The position numbers were made by a program, and so were the translations under genes. 54,987 nt of DNA from M3007 sp046153695 (GTDB lineage Bacteria > Bacteroidota > Bacteroidia > Chitinophagales > Saprospiraceae), in contig JBJXEZ010000075.1 in the NCBI GenBank assembly GCA_046153695.1, positions 1 through 54,987 of the forward strand, in the 5' to 3' direction. Shown piece by piece: positions 32,159-41,832 of this stretch. Under the pieces are notes generated by a model, which saw nothing but the letters and a program-made list of their open reading frames with translations, was not told the origin of the DNA and did not search any database. How positions within the stretch are numbered: the first letter of the stretch is position 1; each line of letters starts with the position of its first letter.

Positions 32159-32166
32159 TTCTTTGT
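32159..32166 (+). promoter_or_regulatory. Possible promoter of the four-repeat protein
   Basis: TTTCTTTG, one mismatch to TAnnTTTG, 20 bp before the ATG at 32187. The identical string precedes the M4 protease gene at 19031-19038. Confidence 0.4.
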
Positions 32167-32186
32167 GCCTTAAATCCAACCCAAAC

Positions 32187-33860
32187 ATGATTCAAATTCA
32201 ACGCGCATTCGTCCTTATCGCCCTGAGCGCTTGCCCGATTTTTGGGCTGAACGCCCAAACCCTTGAAGAAACCCTGAACAAACTCGTCGGTACCGTCAGC
32301 GACATTTCCGACGAAAAAACAACCTACCGCCAGCAGATCACCTTTGAGGCAGATAAGCCTTTCCGGTTGACCTACCGTCTCATCGCCGTTTCCCAAAAAG
32401 ACGGAAAAGAAAACGAAAAGCGCTACGAAGTCAACCTCGCTGACCTCGACAAACACCTCGTACGCCGCGTCACCGGCTCCAAAATGCTGTCCGTAGAAGC
32501 GAATACCCGTAACAACCTCAACGCCATCAAGTATTACGAAAACGGCGAACAGGAAAACTACCGGAATGAACTACCCATACGGGCTAAAGACAGCGAGAAT
32601 ATGGATGCCATCGAGCAGCTCCTTCGCGAGGCTATCCCACTCGCCGAGGCCCGCTGGGAAAAAAGTGTCCAAATCGATCTCAATGACCTGCCAGCCCTGG
32701 TTAAATGGCTGACCCAGGCTGTCAAGACGGTCACTATTGATGATGTACGGTATGTGCAAACCCTGACTACCGACGGGCGCGATGACCGACTGCTGCTCGA
32801 AATCAAGACCGAGACCAAAAATGGCAGCAAGACTCAACAATTTCGTTTCAGTCTCGCCGACCTCATGGAGCAACGTGTACTCTACAAAGTTTCCGGCGAC
32901 AAGGTCGTGCTCAACGCCGACACGCGCCGGAACTTGACACTCGTACACGTACGCGAAAACGAGGAACAAAAAAACTACGACAACAGCATTTCGCTGTTTT
33001 GCAACGATCCCGACGATGCCAAGCGCATCATGCTCGTGCTGCGCAAGGCCATTCCGCTCGCCGAAGCGAGCGTGACTAAACTGATCAAAATGCCCAAATC
33101 CGCACCGGATGCCCTAGACCTGATCAAGTCCAATATTGTAGCCGTCCCAGGCAGCAAACGCGAAACGGCCCAAACCTTCGGTGGCGATTGTACCGCCAGC
33201 CTGCGCGTGAACATTTCTGAAAACCAAAAAAACCTGTTGTACGATTACGTCTTCGACCTCGCCGATCTGGATGAGCGCGAAACAGAACTGACCGTCAAAG
33301 GCCAGGAAATTGCTATCGCGCTGCAAACGGCCCACAAGAACAAGTACATCCGGGTGCTCAAAAACGGCGAGCTGCAAAGCTACACGGACGACGTTGCCAT
33401 TGTGGTGCCCGACCTCGAAACGGCCCGCCAGTTGGAACCTCAATTGGCCTATGCCATCAAAGAATGCCGCCAAAAAATAGCGCCCAAGGGTATTGATTGG
33501 CTTTCCGAACAACTGCTCAACATAAAGGATGCACACCCGTTTGTAGCGCAAAAACTGGAGCGTCAGCAGGCAGGTAACGATTGTAAATTCAGCCTGAACG
33601 TCACCACCTCCGGCAAAAAAGAGGTCGTCGAACTGTACGAATTTATCCTCAAGGATATCGATCCCGGCAAGATCCAAATCAACGTTTCCGGCAAAACCGT
33701 GGAAGTAGAAATGCCTACCGCCCGCAAGGAAAAACTCGTCAACTATTACAAAGATGCCAAGCCATCGTATGTAGACAAGGTCACTTTCCTGGCTGCTGGC
33801 ATACCCGAGGCCAAGGCTATGGTTGAAACCCTAAAAGCCATCATCGAGCGCTGCAAATAA
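32187..33860 (+). CDS. Exported protein of four ~125-residue repeats, unrecognised family
   Basis: 557 residues from the ATG at 32187. MIQIQRAFVLIALSACPIFG with LNAQ is a signal peptide. I see four tandem repeats at about 26-155, 168-296, 306-430 and 436-555. Each has an amphipathic helix, a strand pair, a central F-x-L-x-DLD-type segment (RYEVNLADLDKHL, RFSLADLMEQRV, DYVFDLADLDERE, EFILKDIDPGK), a strand with V-x-G, a YENGEQ-like turn followed by Tyr, and a final helix LREAIPLAEA. The conserved DLD acidic step may bind calcium or be structural. No known domain is recognised, and no sorting signal is present, so it is probably periplasmic. A TTTCTTTG box at 32159-32166 may be its promoter; the GT-C gene follows after 27 bp. 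Confidence 0.82.
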   Translation: MIQIQRAFVLIALSACPIFGLNAQTLEETLNKLVGTVSDISDEKTTYRQQITFEADKPFRLTYRLIAVSQKDGKENEKRYEVNLADLDKHLVRRVTGSKMLSVEANTRNNLNAIKYYENGEQENYRNELPIRAKDSENMDAIEQLLREAIPLAEARWEKSVQIDLNDLPALVKWLTQAVKTVTIDDVRYVQTLTTDGRDDRLLLEIKTETKNGSKTQQFRFSLADLMEQRVLYKVSGDKVVLNADTRRNLTLVHVRENEEQKNYDNSISLFCNDPDDAKRIMLVLRKAIPLAEASVTKLIKMPKSAPDALDLIKSNIVAVPGSKRETAQTFGGDCTASLRVNISENQKNLLYDYVFDLADLDERETELTVKGQEIAIALQTAHKNKYIRVLKNGELQSYTDDVAIVVPDLETARQLEPQLAYAIKECRQKIAPKGIDWLSEQLLNIKDAHPFVAQKLERQQAGNDCKFSLNVTTSGKKEVVELYEFILKDIDPGKIQINVSGKTVEVEMPTARKEKLVNYYKDAKPSYVDKVTFLAAGIPEAKAMVETLKAIIERCK

Positions 33861-33887
33861 CCGCTCGCCCGATCCACGCACTTTTAC

Positions 33888-35564
33888 ATGAGCAAACGAA
33901 AAACTGCCGCCACGCAACCTGCTCCCAAACGCAAGCCTGCTGCTCCCGATACCCGCTGGTACGGCTACCTGCCGGTAGCTGCAGCGGTCATTCTTTTCCT
34001 GACCGGGCTAAGCAACCCGCTTACCGGTGTGGATGACCATGCTGCCACCTCCGAAAACCCGGCTGTAACCGCGTTCACCCTTCAAGCGGTTTTTTCTCAG
34101 CTCAACCTTGGCATGTACGCGCCGCTCACCTGGATTTGTTACGCCATTGCGCACGGGTTGGGCGGCGAAAGCCCTGTTTGGTACCACCTGTTCAGCCTTG
34201 TGGCACACGCCGCCTGCACCTGGCTGGTGTTTCGTCTGATGAGTCGGCTCGGCTGCTCTGCGCTGGTGGCCGCTTTAGTGGCCTTTATCTTCGCAGCGCA
34301 CCCTATACAAGTGGAGTCGGTATCCTGGACAGCCGCGTTCAGTACCCCGCTGTTTTCCCTGTTTTATCTGCTGGCTCTCGTCCGCTACTTGCGTTACGCC
34401 GAATCGCCCGACACAGGCCGGCGCCACTACCTGACGGCGTTAGGTTTTTTTGTGGCTGCTTGCCTGGCCAAAAGCACTGCGGTTTCCTTGCCGTTAACCC
34501 TGCTCGTACTCGACTGGTGGAAACGCCCTCTCGTGCCCCTTCAGCGGCGCTGGATCGGGTATACGCCATTTTTTGCCGTAGCACTTGGCTTCGGAATACT
34601 CACCGTTTACGGCCGTCAGGTGACAGGAGAGGGCATCCACACGTTTGAAACGTACAGCCTTGTCGATCGTTTCCTGATGGCATGCCATGCCCTCGTTTCC
34701 TATGTCGGCAATTTCCTGGCCCCCTTCCGCCTCAGCACGTTTTACACGTTTGAAAAATCAACCGGTTCATGGCCCTTCACGTACTACCTCGCGCCCTTGC
34801 TGATTGCAGGGGCCTTGGCGTTTGCCTGGTTGAAGCGGGCTGCTCTGCCGTTCCTAGCGCAGGGGTTGGGTTTTTACCTGTCGGCAATTGTACTGTCGTT
34901 GCCACTGATCACGGTTGGCACCTTCGAGCTGTTTGCCGACCATTACAACTACCTCGCCCTAATCGGTCTTGCGTTTCTCGCTGTGAGCGGCGTGTTTTTT
35001 ATAAAAGAAAAAATACCAGGTATTTCCGGCCTGCTCTCCACGGTAGGCGTGGCCTGGCTACTGGTTTTGGCAGGTAGCACATTTGTGCAAATAAAAACGT
35101 GGAAGGGCACGCTGGCCGTTACGACCAACGCCATTGAGAAAGGCAACACCTACCACGGTATGGCCTATTTCTGGCGGGCCGTGGAGCACGGCGATCTGGG
35201 TCAGCCCGATCTGGCCGTCGAAGATTTCAGCCGGGCCATAGAGGCAAACCCTGAAATCTGGGACGCGTACAAATTCCGGGGCAGCCTGTACGCCCAGCGC
35301 CGCGATTTTGCCCGCGCTGTGCCGGACTTGCAAAAATACCTTGAACACGACCCTAATGATGCCGTTTCGTGGTTCAACACGGGCATGATCTTGCTGGAGC
35401 AAAGTCGCCCGGCAGAGGCCGTGGAGGCGTTTACCAACAGCCTGCGCGTGCGCCCAAACGCCATTGTTGCGCTCGAAAACCGGGCGAAAGCCTATCAACA
35501 ACTTGGCGATACAGTACAAGCAGAAGCCGATTTGCAGGCCGTGATGCGGCTGAAAGGAAGGTAA
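33888..35564 (+). CDS. TMTC-like GT-C glycosyltransferase fold with C-terminal TPRs
   Basis: 558 residues. After a basic N-terminus (KRKTAATQPAPKRKPAAPD), about ten transmembrane helices span 25-400. The first loop GLSNPLTGVDDHAATSENPA carries the DD of GT-C enzymes, and the AAHPIQVESVSW motif is typical of TMTC/O-mannosyltransferase-like TPR proteins. Residues about 425-555 contain three TPRs (FWRAVEHGDLGQPDLAVEDF, YAQRRDFARAVPDLQKYLEH, ILLEQSRPAEAVEAFTNSLR). By family it would transfer a sugar from a lipid carrier to exported proteins; activity is unproven. It lies 27 bp after the four-repeat gene and 52 bp before the VanZ-like gene, a likely transcript, so the repeat protein could be a substrate or partner (inference). 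Confidence 0.85.
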   Translation: MSKRKTAATQPAPKRKPAAPDTRWYGYLPVAAAVILFLTGLSNPLTGVDDHAATSENPAVTAFTLQAVFSQLNLGMYAPLTWICYAIAHGLGGESPVWYHLFSLVAHAACTWLVFRLMSRLGCSALVAALVAFIFAAHPIQVESVSWTAAFSTPLFSLFYLLALVRYLRYAESPDTGRRHYLTALGFFVAACLAKSTAVSLPLTLLVLDWWKRPLVPLQRRWIGYTPFFAVALGFGILTVYGRQVTGEGIHTFETYSLVDRFLMACHALVSYVGNFLAPFRLSTFYTFEKSTGSWPFTYYLAPLLIAGALAFAWLKRAALPFLAQGLGFYLSAIVLSLPLITVGTFELFADHYNYLALIGLAFLAVSGVFFIKEKIPGISGLLSTVGVAWLLVLAGSTFVQIKTWKGTLAVTTNAIEKGNTYHGMAYFWRAVEHGDLGQPDLAVEDFSRAIEANPEIWDAYKFRGSLYAQRRDFARAVPDLQKYLEHDPNDAVSWFNTGMILLEQSRPAEAVEAFTNSLRVRPNAIVALENRAKAYQQLGDTVQAEADLQAVMRLKGR

Positions 35565-35616
35565 AGGCTTGCATTAGAGCCTATCCGGAAACCTCCATTG
35601 GCCTGAAAAACACACC

Positions 35617-35991
35617 ATGGCGAAAGCTTTTTTACCGGCCCTGATCTGGCTGGTCGCAATCATTTTTTTATCCACCAAGGGCGGTGTTTCAGTGCCCTCT
35701 TTCGACTTGCTTCAAACGGACAAACTGGCGCACGCTGCCGCGTATGCGCTGTTGACGGGGCTGCTGCTGTGGGGCATGGAACGGCAGCCGGGCACCAACG
35801 GTATCCGGCTTATACACGTATTGGGTGCCATCCTTTTCGCCTTTGCTTTCGGTGCCCTGATGGAGTATGTACAGTTTCGTTTTTTCCCCGACCGGATGTT
35901 CGAATACGATGATATGCTGGCCAATGCCATCGGCGCCGTGGCCGGGTGGGGGCTGTTTGTACGGGTTTCTCTTTGGTTAAAAAACCGCTAG
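35617..35991 (+). CDS. VanZ-like membrane protein
   Basis: 124 residues with four hydrophobic helices: 5-22, 41-55, 66-82 and 103-118. The sequence contains the family signature TDKLAHAAAYALLTGLLLWG, FALLMEYVQFRFFPDR-like (here GALMEYVQFRFFPDRMFEYD) and DMLANAIGAVAGW. VanZ-type proteins are found in teicoplanin-resistance clusters but in most bacteria, including Gram-negatives, their role is unknown. Here it is the third gene of a likely plus-strand transcript. Nothing indicates resistance function. Confidence 0.9.
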   Translation: MAKAFLPALIWLVAIIFLSTKGGVSVPSFDLLQTDKLAHAAAYALLTGLLLWGMERQPGTNGIRLIHVLGAILFAFAFGALMEYVQFRFFPDRMFEYDDMLANAIGAVAGWGLFVRVSLWLKNR

Positions 35992-36048
35992 TAATACGTG
36001 AGAAACAAAAACCTTTCCCCACTGTCGAAAACTTGACAACGAGCATAT

Positions 36049-36056
36049 TACATTTA
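36049..36056 (+). promoter_or_regulatory. Possible promoter of the alpha-2-macroglobulin gene
   Basis: TACATTTA with TTGACA about 10 bases upstream, 83 bp before the ATG at 36139. The leader then contains short CCAACC-rich repeats (36092-36128). Confidence 0.45.
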
Positions 36057-36138
36057 TCCCCGAAAAAGCTCACCTCGTTTTCCAGAATTTTCCCAACCAG
36101 ATACTTTCCAACCAGCAACCTTCCAACCTCCTCTCCGT

Positions 36139-39100
36139 ATGCGCAAGCTCCTTCCGCTCACCGCTCTTTTCGCTGCTCTCTTTTTTTCGTGCAACAAAAC
36201 CGTAAAGGACGAAGCCTACATGCAGGCTGTTGCCCGGTACATCAGTGCCTACACCAGCGGTTCCATCGGCAGCACCGAGGCAATCATAGTACGCTTTGTT
36301 GATCCCGCTATCGGGCAGGATCAGGTCGGCAAAAACGTGTTGCCCGACCAGTTTTTTGTGGCCCCGAACATCCCCGGCAATGCCGTTTGGGAAGATGACC
36401 GCACCATTAAACTGACTCCGTCCGATCCGCTGCCCTATGGCACGCGCTACACGGGCACTGTGGTGCTGGCCAAGCTGTTCAGCAACGTACCGGAGGCAGC
36501 GTCCGAATTCGAGTTCGAATTCAGCGTGCGCAAAATCGCCTTCGAGGTGATAACCGACGGTCTCAAGTCTACCGATGACCCCAAGCGCCAATTACTGCTC
36601 GGGCGGGTATTCACCAGCGACCCTGCCGAGGCTGCAGCCATTGAAAAAATACTGACTGCCAAACAAGGAAACAACAACTTGCCCTTCCAATGGACACACA
36701 CCGAAGGCGGGCGAACCCATGAATTTGTGGTTTCCGACATTGAGCGTTCCAATATGCGCTCCAAAGTTGTGCTGTCATGGTCGGGCAACGCTATCGGCGT
36801 TTCCAAGACTGGCAGTCTCGAACAGGTGGTGCCCGCACTCGACGAGTTTACTGTGCTCAATGCTCGTGTGGTGCAAGAAGACGAGCAATATGTGTTGCTC
36901 AATTTTTCCGACCCTATCCAATCCGCTCAGGTGCTCGACGGTCTCATTGGCATCGAACGCTACGAGGGTACCCTGCGGTTTGTCACCGATAATAACTTCG
37001 TACGCGTGTACCCGGCCAGCCGGTTGAGTGGCGTGCGGAACGTGCGAGTGGAGGCCGGTATTCGCAACACCGCCGGCGCGGCTATGGCCGGCCGCAGCGA
37101 CTGGTCGCTCAGTTTCGAGGCGTTCAAACCCGCTGTGCGGTTAGTGGGACGAGGAGCGATAATCCCTCAAAACGCTGACGGTGGCATCATTTTTCCTTTC
37201 GAAGCCGTAGGCCTGAATGCTGTGGACGTTGAGATTTTCAAGATTTTCAATTCCAATATTTTGCAGTACCTGCAGGTCAATGACCTGGAAGGCGATAATG
37301 AACTGGACCGTGTGGGCAAGATTGTTTTGCAAAAAAAAGTGGCGCTGTCCGATCTCAATCCAAATGCCTCCGGCTCCTCTTGGCAACGCTATGCCCTCGA
37401 CCTGAAAAACCTTATCCACCAGGACCCGGGAGCCATTTATCAGGTGCGTCTGGCCTTTCGGCGCGGTTATGCACTGTACACCTGCGCCCCGGCGAGAGGG
37501 GCTTCAGAGAGCGACGGCACGGAGACTCCGTTATTTGACAAAAACGACGATCTCGCGCGGCTCGGCAATACCGACGAAAACGGCAACCTCGTCAGCATCT
37601 TCGGCAGCTACCGCGGTATTTATTTTGAAAGCGACTACGGGTCGTGGGACGAAGAAGATAACTACAATTGGGACTACCGTGACAACCCTTGCGCCCGGGA
37701 GTACTACAATTCTGATAACTTCGCCAAGCGCAATGTCTTTGTCAGCGACCTCGGCATCACAGTCAAGCAGGGCACCGACCGGTCAGCATTCGTGTGCGTC
37801 ACCGATTTGCACAGCGCAGACCCCGTAAGCGGCGTGGACGTTGCGTTTTTCAACTACCAACTTCAACCAATTGCCAAGGTGCGCACTGACGGCAGCGGCA
37901 CAGCCATGCTGGACGGATCGCGTGAGTGGCCCTTTGTGGCCGTTGCCACGCGCGGCGACCGGCGCGGGTACCTGCGCCTGCTCGACGGCGCCGCCCTCTC
38001 GCTTAGCCGCTTCGAAGTGGCTGGCGTGGAACCACAAAAAGGCCTCAAAGGATTTCTTTATGGCGAGCGCAGCGTATGGCGGCCCGGCGATTCGCTGTTT
38101 TTGAACTTCGTTTTAGAAGACAAAACCGGCAACCTGCCCGCCAGCCACCCCGTAACCCTTGAACTCACTGACCCGCGCGGTTCACTACAGTTCCGCACCG
38201 TATCGGCCCAAAGTGTGGGCGGCGTATATCCCTTCCACTGCGCCACCCGCTCCGACGCACCCACAGGCAACTGGAATGCCCGCGTGCTTGTAGGCGGTGC
38301 CACGTTCACCAAAAGCCTGAAAATCGAAACCGTGAAGCCCAACCGGCTCAAGGTCGAACTTGATTTTGGCAAAAAAATACTGACTGCTGACGATGAGGGC
38401 ATTGCCGGAAAACTGCGAGCCAACTGGCTGCACGGCGCCGTGGCCAATGGCCTCAAAGCCCGCGTTGAAATGCAACTAACCCCCGGGGTTACCGAGTTCA
38501 AAAATTTCAAGGACTTCGTTTTCGACGACCCGGCCCGCTCGTTTTCGAGCGAACCTCAGACCCTGCTCGACGGCAACCTCGACAACAACGGTCAGGCCTC
38601 CGTGCCACTCAGCCTCGGCAGCAATGAAAACGCCCCTGGCAGGCTCGTCGCCAATTTCAAAATCCGGGTGTTCGAGCGCGGTGGTGATTTCAGCACTGAC
38701 AACGTAGCGGTGGACTACTTCCCCTTCGAACGCTTCGTAGGCGTAATGATCCCAAAAGACAAGTGGGGCAACAAATCCGTCAGTCAGGCTGGTGGCACCA
38801 TACAGGTTGCCTGTGTGGATCGCTCCGGCAAACCGATGCCCGATCAGGAAATCGAGGTCGGCCTGTACCGCTGCGACTGGCGCTGGTGGTGGGACGAGGA
38901 CCCCTACGACAACATAGCCCAGTTCAACTCTTCCGACCACGTAAACGCCCTGGAAAAAACCACACTGACTACAGACGGGCGCGGCATCGCTACCTGGAAA
39001 ATCAAGCCAAACGACTGGGGCCGCTTCCTCGTGCGCGTCAGCGATACCGAGAGCGGCCATGCTTCAGGCGATTTTTTCTGGAGCGGGTCTCCGCGCGGGC

Positions 39101-41814
39101 AGGACGATATGTATAGCCGTAATGCCGCCGCCATGCTACCTTTTTCTGTTGGCAAGGAAAAATACGGCATTGGCGAAGACGTGACGCTGAAAGTGCCAGC
39201 CAGCGAAAACGGACGCATTTTGCTCACGCTGGAAAACGGCACCCGCGTGGTCAAGCACCTTTGGTTCGATGCCAAAGCTGGCGACAATGACCTGACCTTC
39301 GCTACTACCGACGAAATGGCACCAACGGTGTACGCCCACGTCAGCCTGTTGCAGCCGCACGCCCAAACCAAAAACGACCTGCCCATTCGCATGTACGGCG
39401 TGATGCCCGTAAACGTCGAAAACCCCAAAACCCACCTCAAACCCAAAATCGATATGCCAGACGTGCTCAAACCCGGCGAGCCGTTCAGCGTAAGTATACG
39501 CGAAACCTCCGGCCAGGCCTGCACATACACCCTTGCCATCGTAGATGAGGGCCTGCTGGACCTCACCCGGTTTAAGACCCCCAACCCATGGGACGTATTT
39601 TTTGCCCGCGAGGCTCTTGGTGTCAAGACCTGGGACGTGTACGACTACGTGCTCGGCGCTTATGGCACCGAATTGGAGCGCGTACTTAGCATTGGCGGTG
39701 ATGCCATCAACCAAAAGGCAAAAAACGCCGCTCAGATAAACCGGTTCAAACCCGCTGTACTGCACCTTGGGCCGTTCGCATTGGCCAAGGGCCAAGCAGC
39801 CAAGCACACGCTGAAATTGGACAACTATGTCGGCTCCGTACGGGCTATGGTTGTGTGCTCGGCACCTGCCCCAGGCAGCAAAGGGGCCTACGGCAGCGCC
39901 GAAAAAACCTGTCCCGTGCGCAAACCACTCATGATTCTGCCAACCCTGCCGCGCGTGCTTGGCCCCGGCGAAACCCTGCGCTTGCCCGTGGACGTATTCG
40001 CCATGGAAAACAAAGTAAAATCAGCCACCGTGCGTGTAACCGAAAAATCCGGCTTGGTTCGCATGGCTGGTTCGGCATCTAACACGCTGCAATTTGCCCG
40101 ACCGGGCAACGAAATGACCTACTTCAACCTGCAAGTCGGCAACCGCACCGGCGCGGCCAAGTTCGTAATCGAGGCCGAGGGCGGCGGTGAAAAAACCCGG
40201 CAGGAAATCGAAATTCTCGTGCGCAACCCCAACCCCGTACAGACTGCCGTGTGGGAAGGTGCCATTGAACCAGGCCAAACGTGGGACGGCAGTTTTGATC
40301 CGGGCCGTTATTCCGATATTGGCAAGGCGACTATCGAGGTGAGCGCTTTACCGCCGATCAATCTTGGCCGCCACCTGGAGTACCTGATCCAGTACCCGCA
40401 CGGTTGTGTGGAACAGGTGACCTCAAGTGCATTGCCACAACTTTTTGTGGGCCAACTCATGCCGTTGGACAAAAAACAGCAGGATAAAATAACCCGAAAC
40501 GTGTCCGCCGCCATCGAACGACTGCGCAAGTTTCAGCAGAACGACGGCAGTTTCTCCTACTGGCCCGGCGGCGGCGGGGTAAACGACTGGAGTAGCACCT
40601 ATGCCGGGCATTTCCTGTTGGAGGCTAAAGCCAAGGGATATTCCCTGCCACAAGGTATGCTGGAATCCTGGACGACGTACCAAACCAACACTTGCCGGCG
40701 CTGGAACCCGGTTTCTTCCAGCGGCACCGACGGCTGGCAATACTACGACAACGACCTCACCCAGGCCTACCGCCTGTACACACTTGCTCTTGCCGGCAAG
40801 CCGGATATGAGCGGCATGAACCGCTTGAAAGAGCACAAAGGCATGTTCAAGGAAACAGCCCTTTTGATTGCCGCTGCCTATGCCGAGGCAGGGAAACCCG
40901 AAGCGGCACGCGACATTGCTAACAAAAAGTGGCGCGACGACTGGCGTTACGATTGGAACGGTTATACCTACGGCAGCACCCTGCGCGACCAGGCCCTGCA
41001 ACTCGAAACGTACACCACCATAGGCGACAACAAACGCGCTGAAATCCTCATGCAGGCCATTACTAAAAGCCTCGGCAATCAAGAGCCGGAGTGGGGCTGG
41101 AATACGCAAAGCCTGGCCACGGCATTGCGTGCCCTGTCGAAGTACGCTGTGAAAAATTTTGGAGACAAAGGCCCGAATTTCGCATACCGACTTGGCGGCG
41201 GCAATTTCCAAAAAGGCGACGGTTCCAAACCCGTTTCTGTGGCCGACTTCACCGGCAAAGCCTTCGAGACGAGCCGGGTATCGGTGAAAAACAACAGCGC
41301 AGGCAAGCTGTACGCCCGGCTTATCGTAAGCGGCCAACCCTTTGTCGGCGAAGAAACCGGACAATCCAAAAACATTGCTGTGGCTGTCCGCTACATAGAT
41401 AACGACGGCAATCCGGTAGACATCGGGCGGCTAAAGCAGGGCGCGGATTTTGTAGCAGAGGTGACGATTCGCCGTAGTTCCAGTTTTACGTTCCCGTTCA
41501 ACGAACTGGCGCTGACTCAGGTGTTCCCCTCCGGATGGGAAGTACTGAACACGCGCATGACAGGTGTCAGCCTCGGCGGCAGCAGCCCGTCCAGGTATCA
41601 GGACATCCGCGATGATCGGGTACATACTTATTTCGACTTGGCTTACCTGTGGGATTACAAGGATAAAAAAGAGAAAGAGGTGGTGAACACCTACCGTTTT
41701 CAACTGAACGCCGCTTACGTCGGGCGCTACTACCTGCCCGCAGTGAGCTGTGAAGCCATGTACGATACCCGGGTTCGGGGTAGTGTGCCGGGCAGGTGGG
41801 TGGAGGTAATTTGA
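36139..41814 (+). CDS. Thioester-type bacterial alpha-2-macroglobulin lipoprotein
   Basis: 1891 residues. MRKLLPLTALFAALFFSC is a lipoprotein signal (Cys 18). Many macroglobulin-like beta domains fill the first 1250 residues (KGFLYGERSVWRPGDSLFLN, DNLVVLDEGLLD-like segment TLAIVDEGLLDLTRFKTPNP). The thioester motif G-C1423-V-E-Q is in LIQYPHGCVEQVTSSALPQL, within the alpha-helical TED domain (FQQNDGSFSYWPGGGGVNDW), and a receptor-type beta domain closes the protein. Proteolysis of a bait region would expose the thioester and covalently trap the attacking protease, guarding the cell envelope. Such genes are often next to pbpC (PBP1C) in proteobacteria; none is adjacent here. A segment at 505-545 is very rich in Asp, Asn and Tyr (DNYNWDYRDNP). 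Confidence 0.94.
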   Translation: MRKLLPLTALFAALFFSCNKTVKDEAYMQAVARYISAYTSGSIGSTEAIIVRFVDPAIGQDQVGKNVLPDQFFVAPNIPGNAVWEDDRTIKLTPSDPLPYGTRYTGTVVLAKLFSNVPEAASEFEFEFSVRKIAFEVITDGLKSTDDPKRQLLLGRVFTSDPAEAAAIEKILTAKQGNNNLPFQWTHTEGGRTHEFVVSDIERSNMRSKVVLSWSGNAIGVSKTGSLEQVVPALDEFTVLNARVVQEDEQYVLLNFSDPIQSAQVLDGLIGIERYEGTLRFVTDNNFVRVYPASRLSGVRNVRVEAGIRNTAGAAMAGRSDWSLSFEAFKPAVRLVGRGAIIPQNADGGIIFPFEAVGLNAVDVEIFKIFNSNILQYLQVNDLEGDNELDRVGKIVLQKKVALSDLNPNASGSSWQRYALDLKNLIHQDPGAIYQVRLAFRRGYALYTCAPARGASESDGTETPLFDKNDDLARLGNTDENGNLVSIFGSYRGIYFESDYGSWDEEDNYNWDYRDNPCAREYYNSDNFAKRNVFVSDLGITVKQGTDRSAFVCVTDLHSADPVSGVDVAFFNYQLQPIAKVRTDGSGTAMLDGSREWPFVAVATRGDRRGYLRLLDGAALSLSRFEVAGVEPQKGLKGFLYGERSVWRPGDSLFLNFVLEDKTGNLPASHPVTLELTDPRGSLQFRTVSAQSVGGVYPFHCATRSDAPTGNWNARVLVGGATFTKSLKIETVKPNRLKVELDFGKKILTADDEGIAGKLRANWLHGAVANGLKARVEMQLTPGVTEFKNFKDFVFDDPARSFSSEPQTLLDGNLDNNGQASVPLSLGSNENAPGRLVANFKIRVFERGGDFSTDNVAVDYFPFERFVGVMIPKDKWGNKSVSQAGGTIQVACVDRSGKPMPDQEIEVGLYRCDWRWWWDEDPYDNIAQFNSSDHVNALEKTTLTTDGRGIATWKIKPNDWGRFLVRVSDTESGHASGDFFWSGSPRGQDDMYSRNAAAMLPFSVGKEKYGIGEDVTLKVPASENGRILLTLENGTRVVKHLWFDAKAGDNDLTFATTDEMAPTVYAHVSLLQPHAQTKNDLPIRMYGVMPVNVENPKTHLKPKIDMPDVLKPGEPFSVSIRETSGQACTYTLAIVDEGLLDLTRFKTPNPWDVFFAREALGVKTWDVYDYVLGAYGTELERVLSIGGDAINQKAKNAAQINRFKPAVLHLGPFALAKGQAAKHTLKLDNYVGSVRAMVVCSAPAPGSKGAYGSAEKTCPVRKPLMILPTLPRVLGPGETLRLPVDVFAMENKVKSATVRVTEKSGLVRMAGSASNTLQFARPGNEMTYFNLQVGNRTGAAKFVIEAEGGGEKTRQEIEILVRNPNPVQTAVWEGAIEPGQTWDGSFDPGRYSDIGKATIEVSALPPINLGRHLEYLIQYPHGCVEQVTSSALPQLFVGQLMPLDKKQQDKITRNVSAAIERLRKFQQNDGSFSYWPGGGGVNDWSSTYAGHFLLEAKAKGYSLPQGMLESWTTYQTNTCRRWNPVSSSGTDGWQYYDNDLTQAYRLYTLALAGKPDMSGMNRLKEHKGMFKETALLIAAAYAEAGKPEAARDIANKKWRDDWRYDWNGYTYGSTLRDQALQLETYTTIGDNKRAEILMQAITKSLGNQEPEWGWNTQSLATALRALSKYAVKNFGDKGPNFAYRLGGGNFQKGDGSKPVSVADFTGKAFETSRVSVKNNSAGKLYARLIVSGQPFVGEETGQSKNIAVAVRYIDNDGNPVDIGRLKQGADFVAEVTIRRSSSFTFPFNELALTQVFPSGWEVLNTRMTGVSLGGSSPSRYQDIRDDRVHTYFDLAYLWDYKDKKEKEVVNTYRFQLNAAYVGRYYLPAVSCEAMYDTRVRGSVPGRWVEVI

Positions 41815-41820
41815 TTTTGA

Positions 41821-41828
41821 TACCTTCG
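41821..41828 (+). promoter_or_regulatory. Probable promoter of the LysE-family gene (TACCTTCG)
   Basis: TACCTTCG lies only 4 bp before the ATG at 41833, with TTGATTTTGA just upstream. If used, the mRNA is almost leaderless. Confidence 0.5.
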
Positions 41829-41832
41829 CGCC

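Noticed and set aside
36092..36128. CCAACC-rich string as a regulatory repeat array
   Set aside because: Units are irregular and short; it looks like simple-sequence drift in a leader and was not listed separately.
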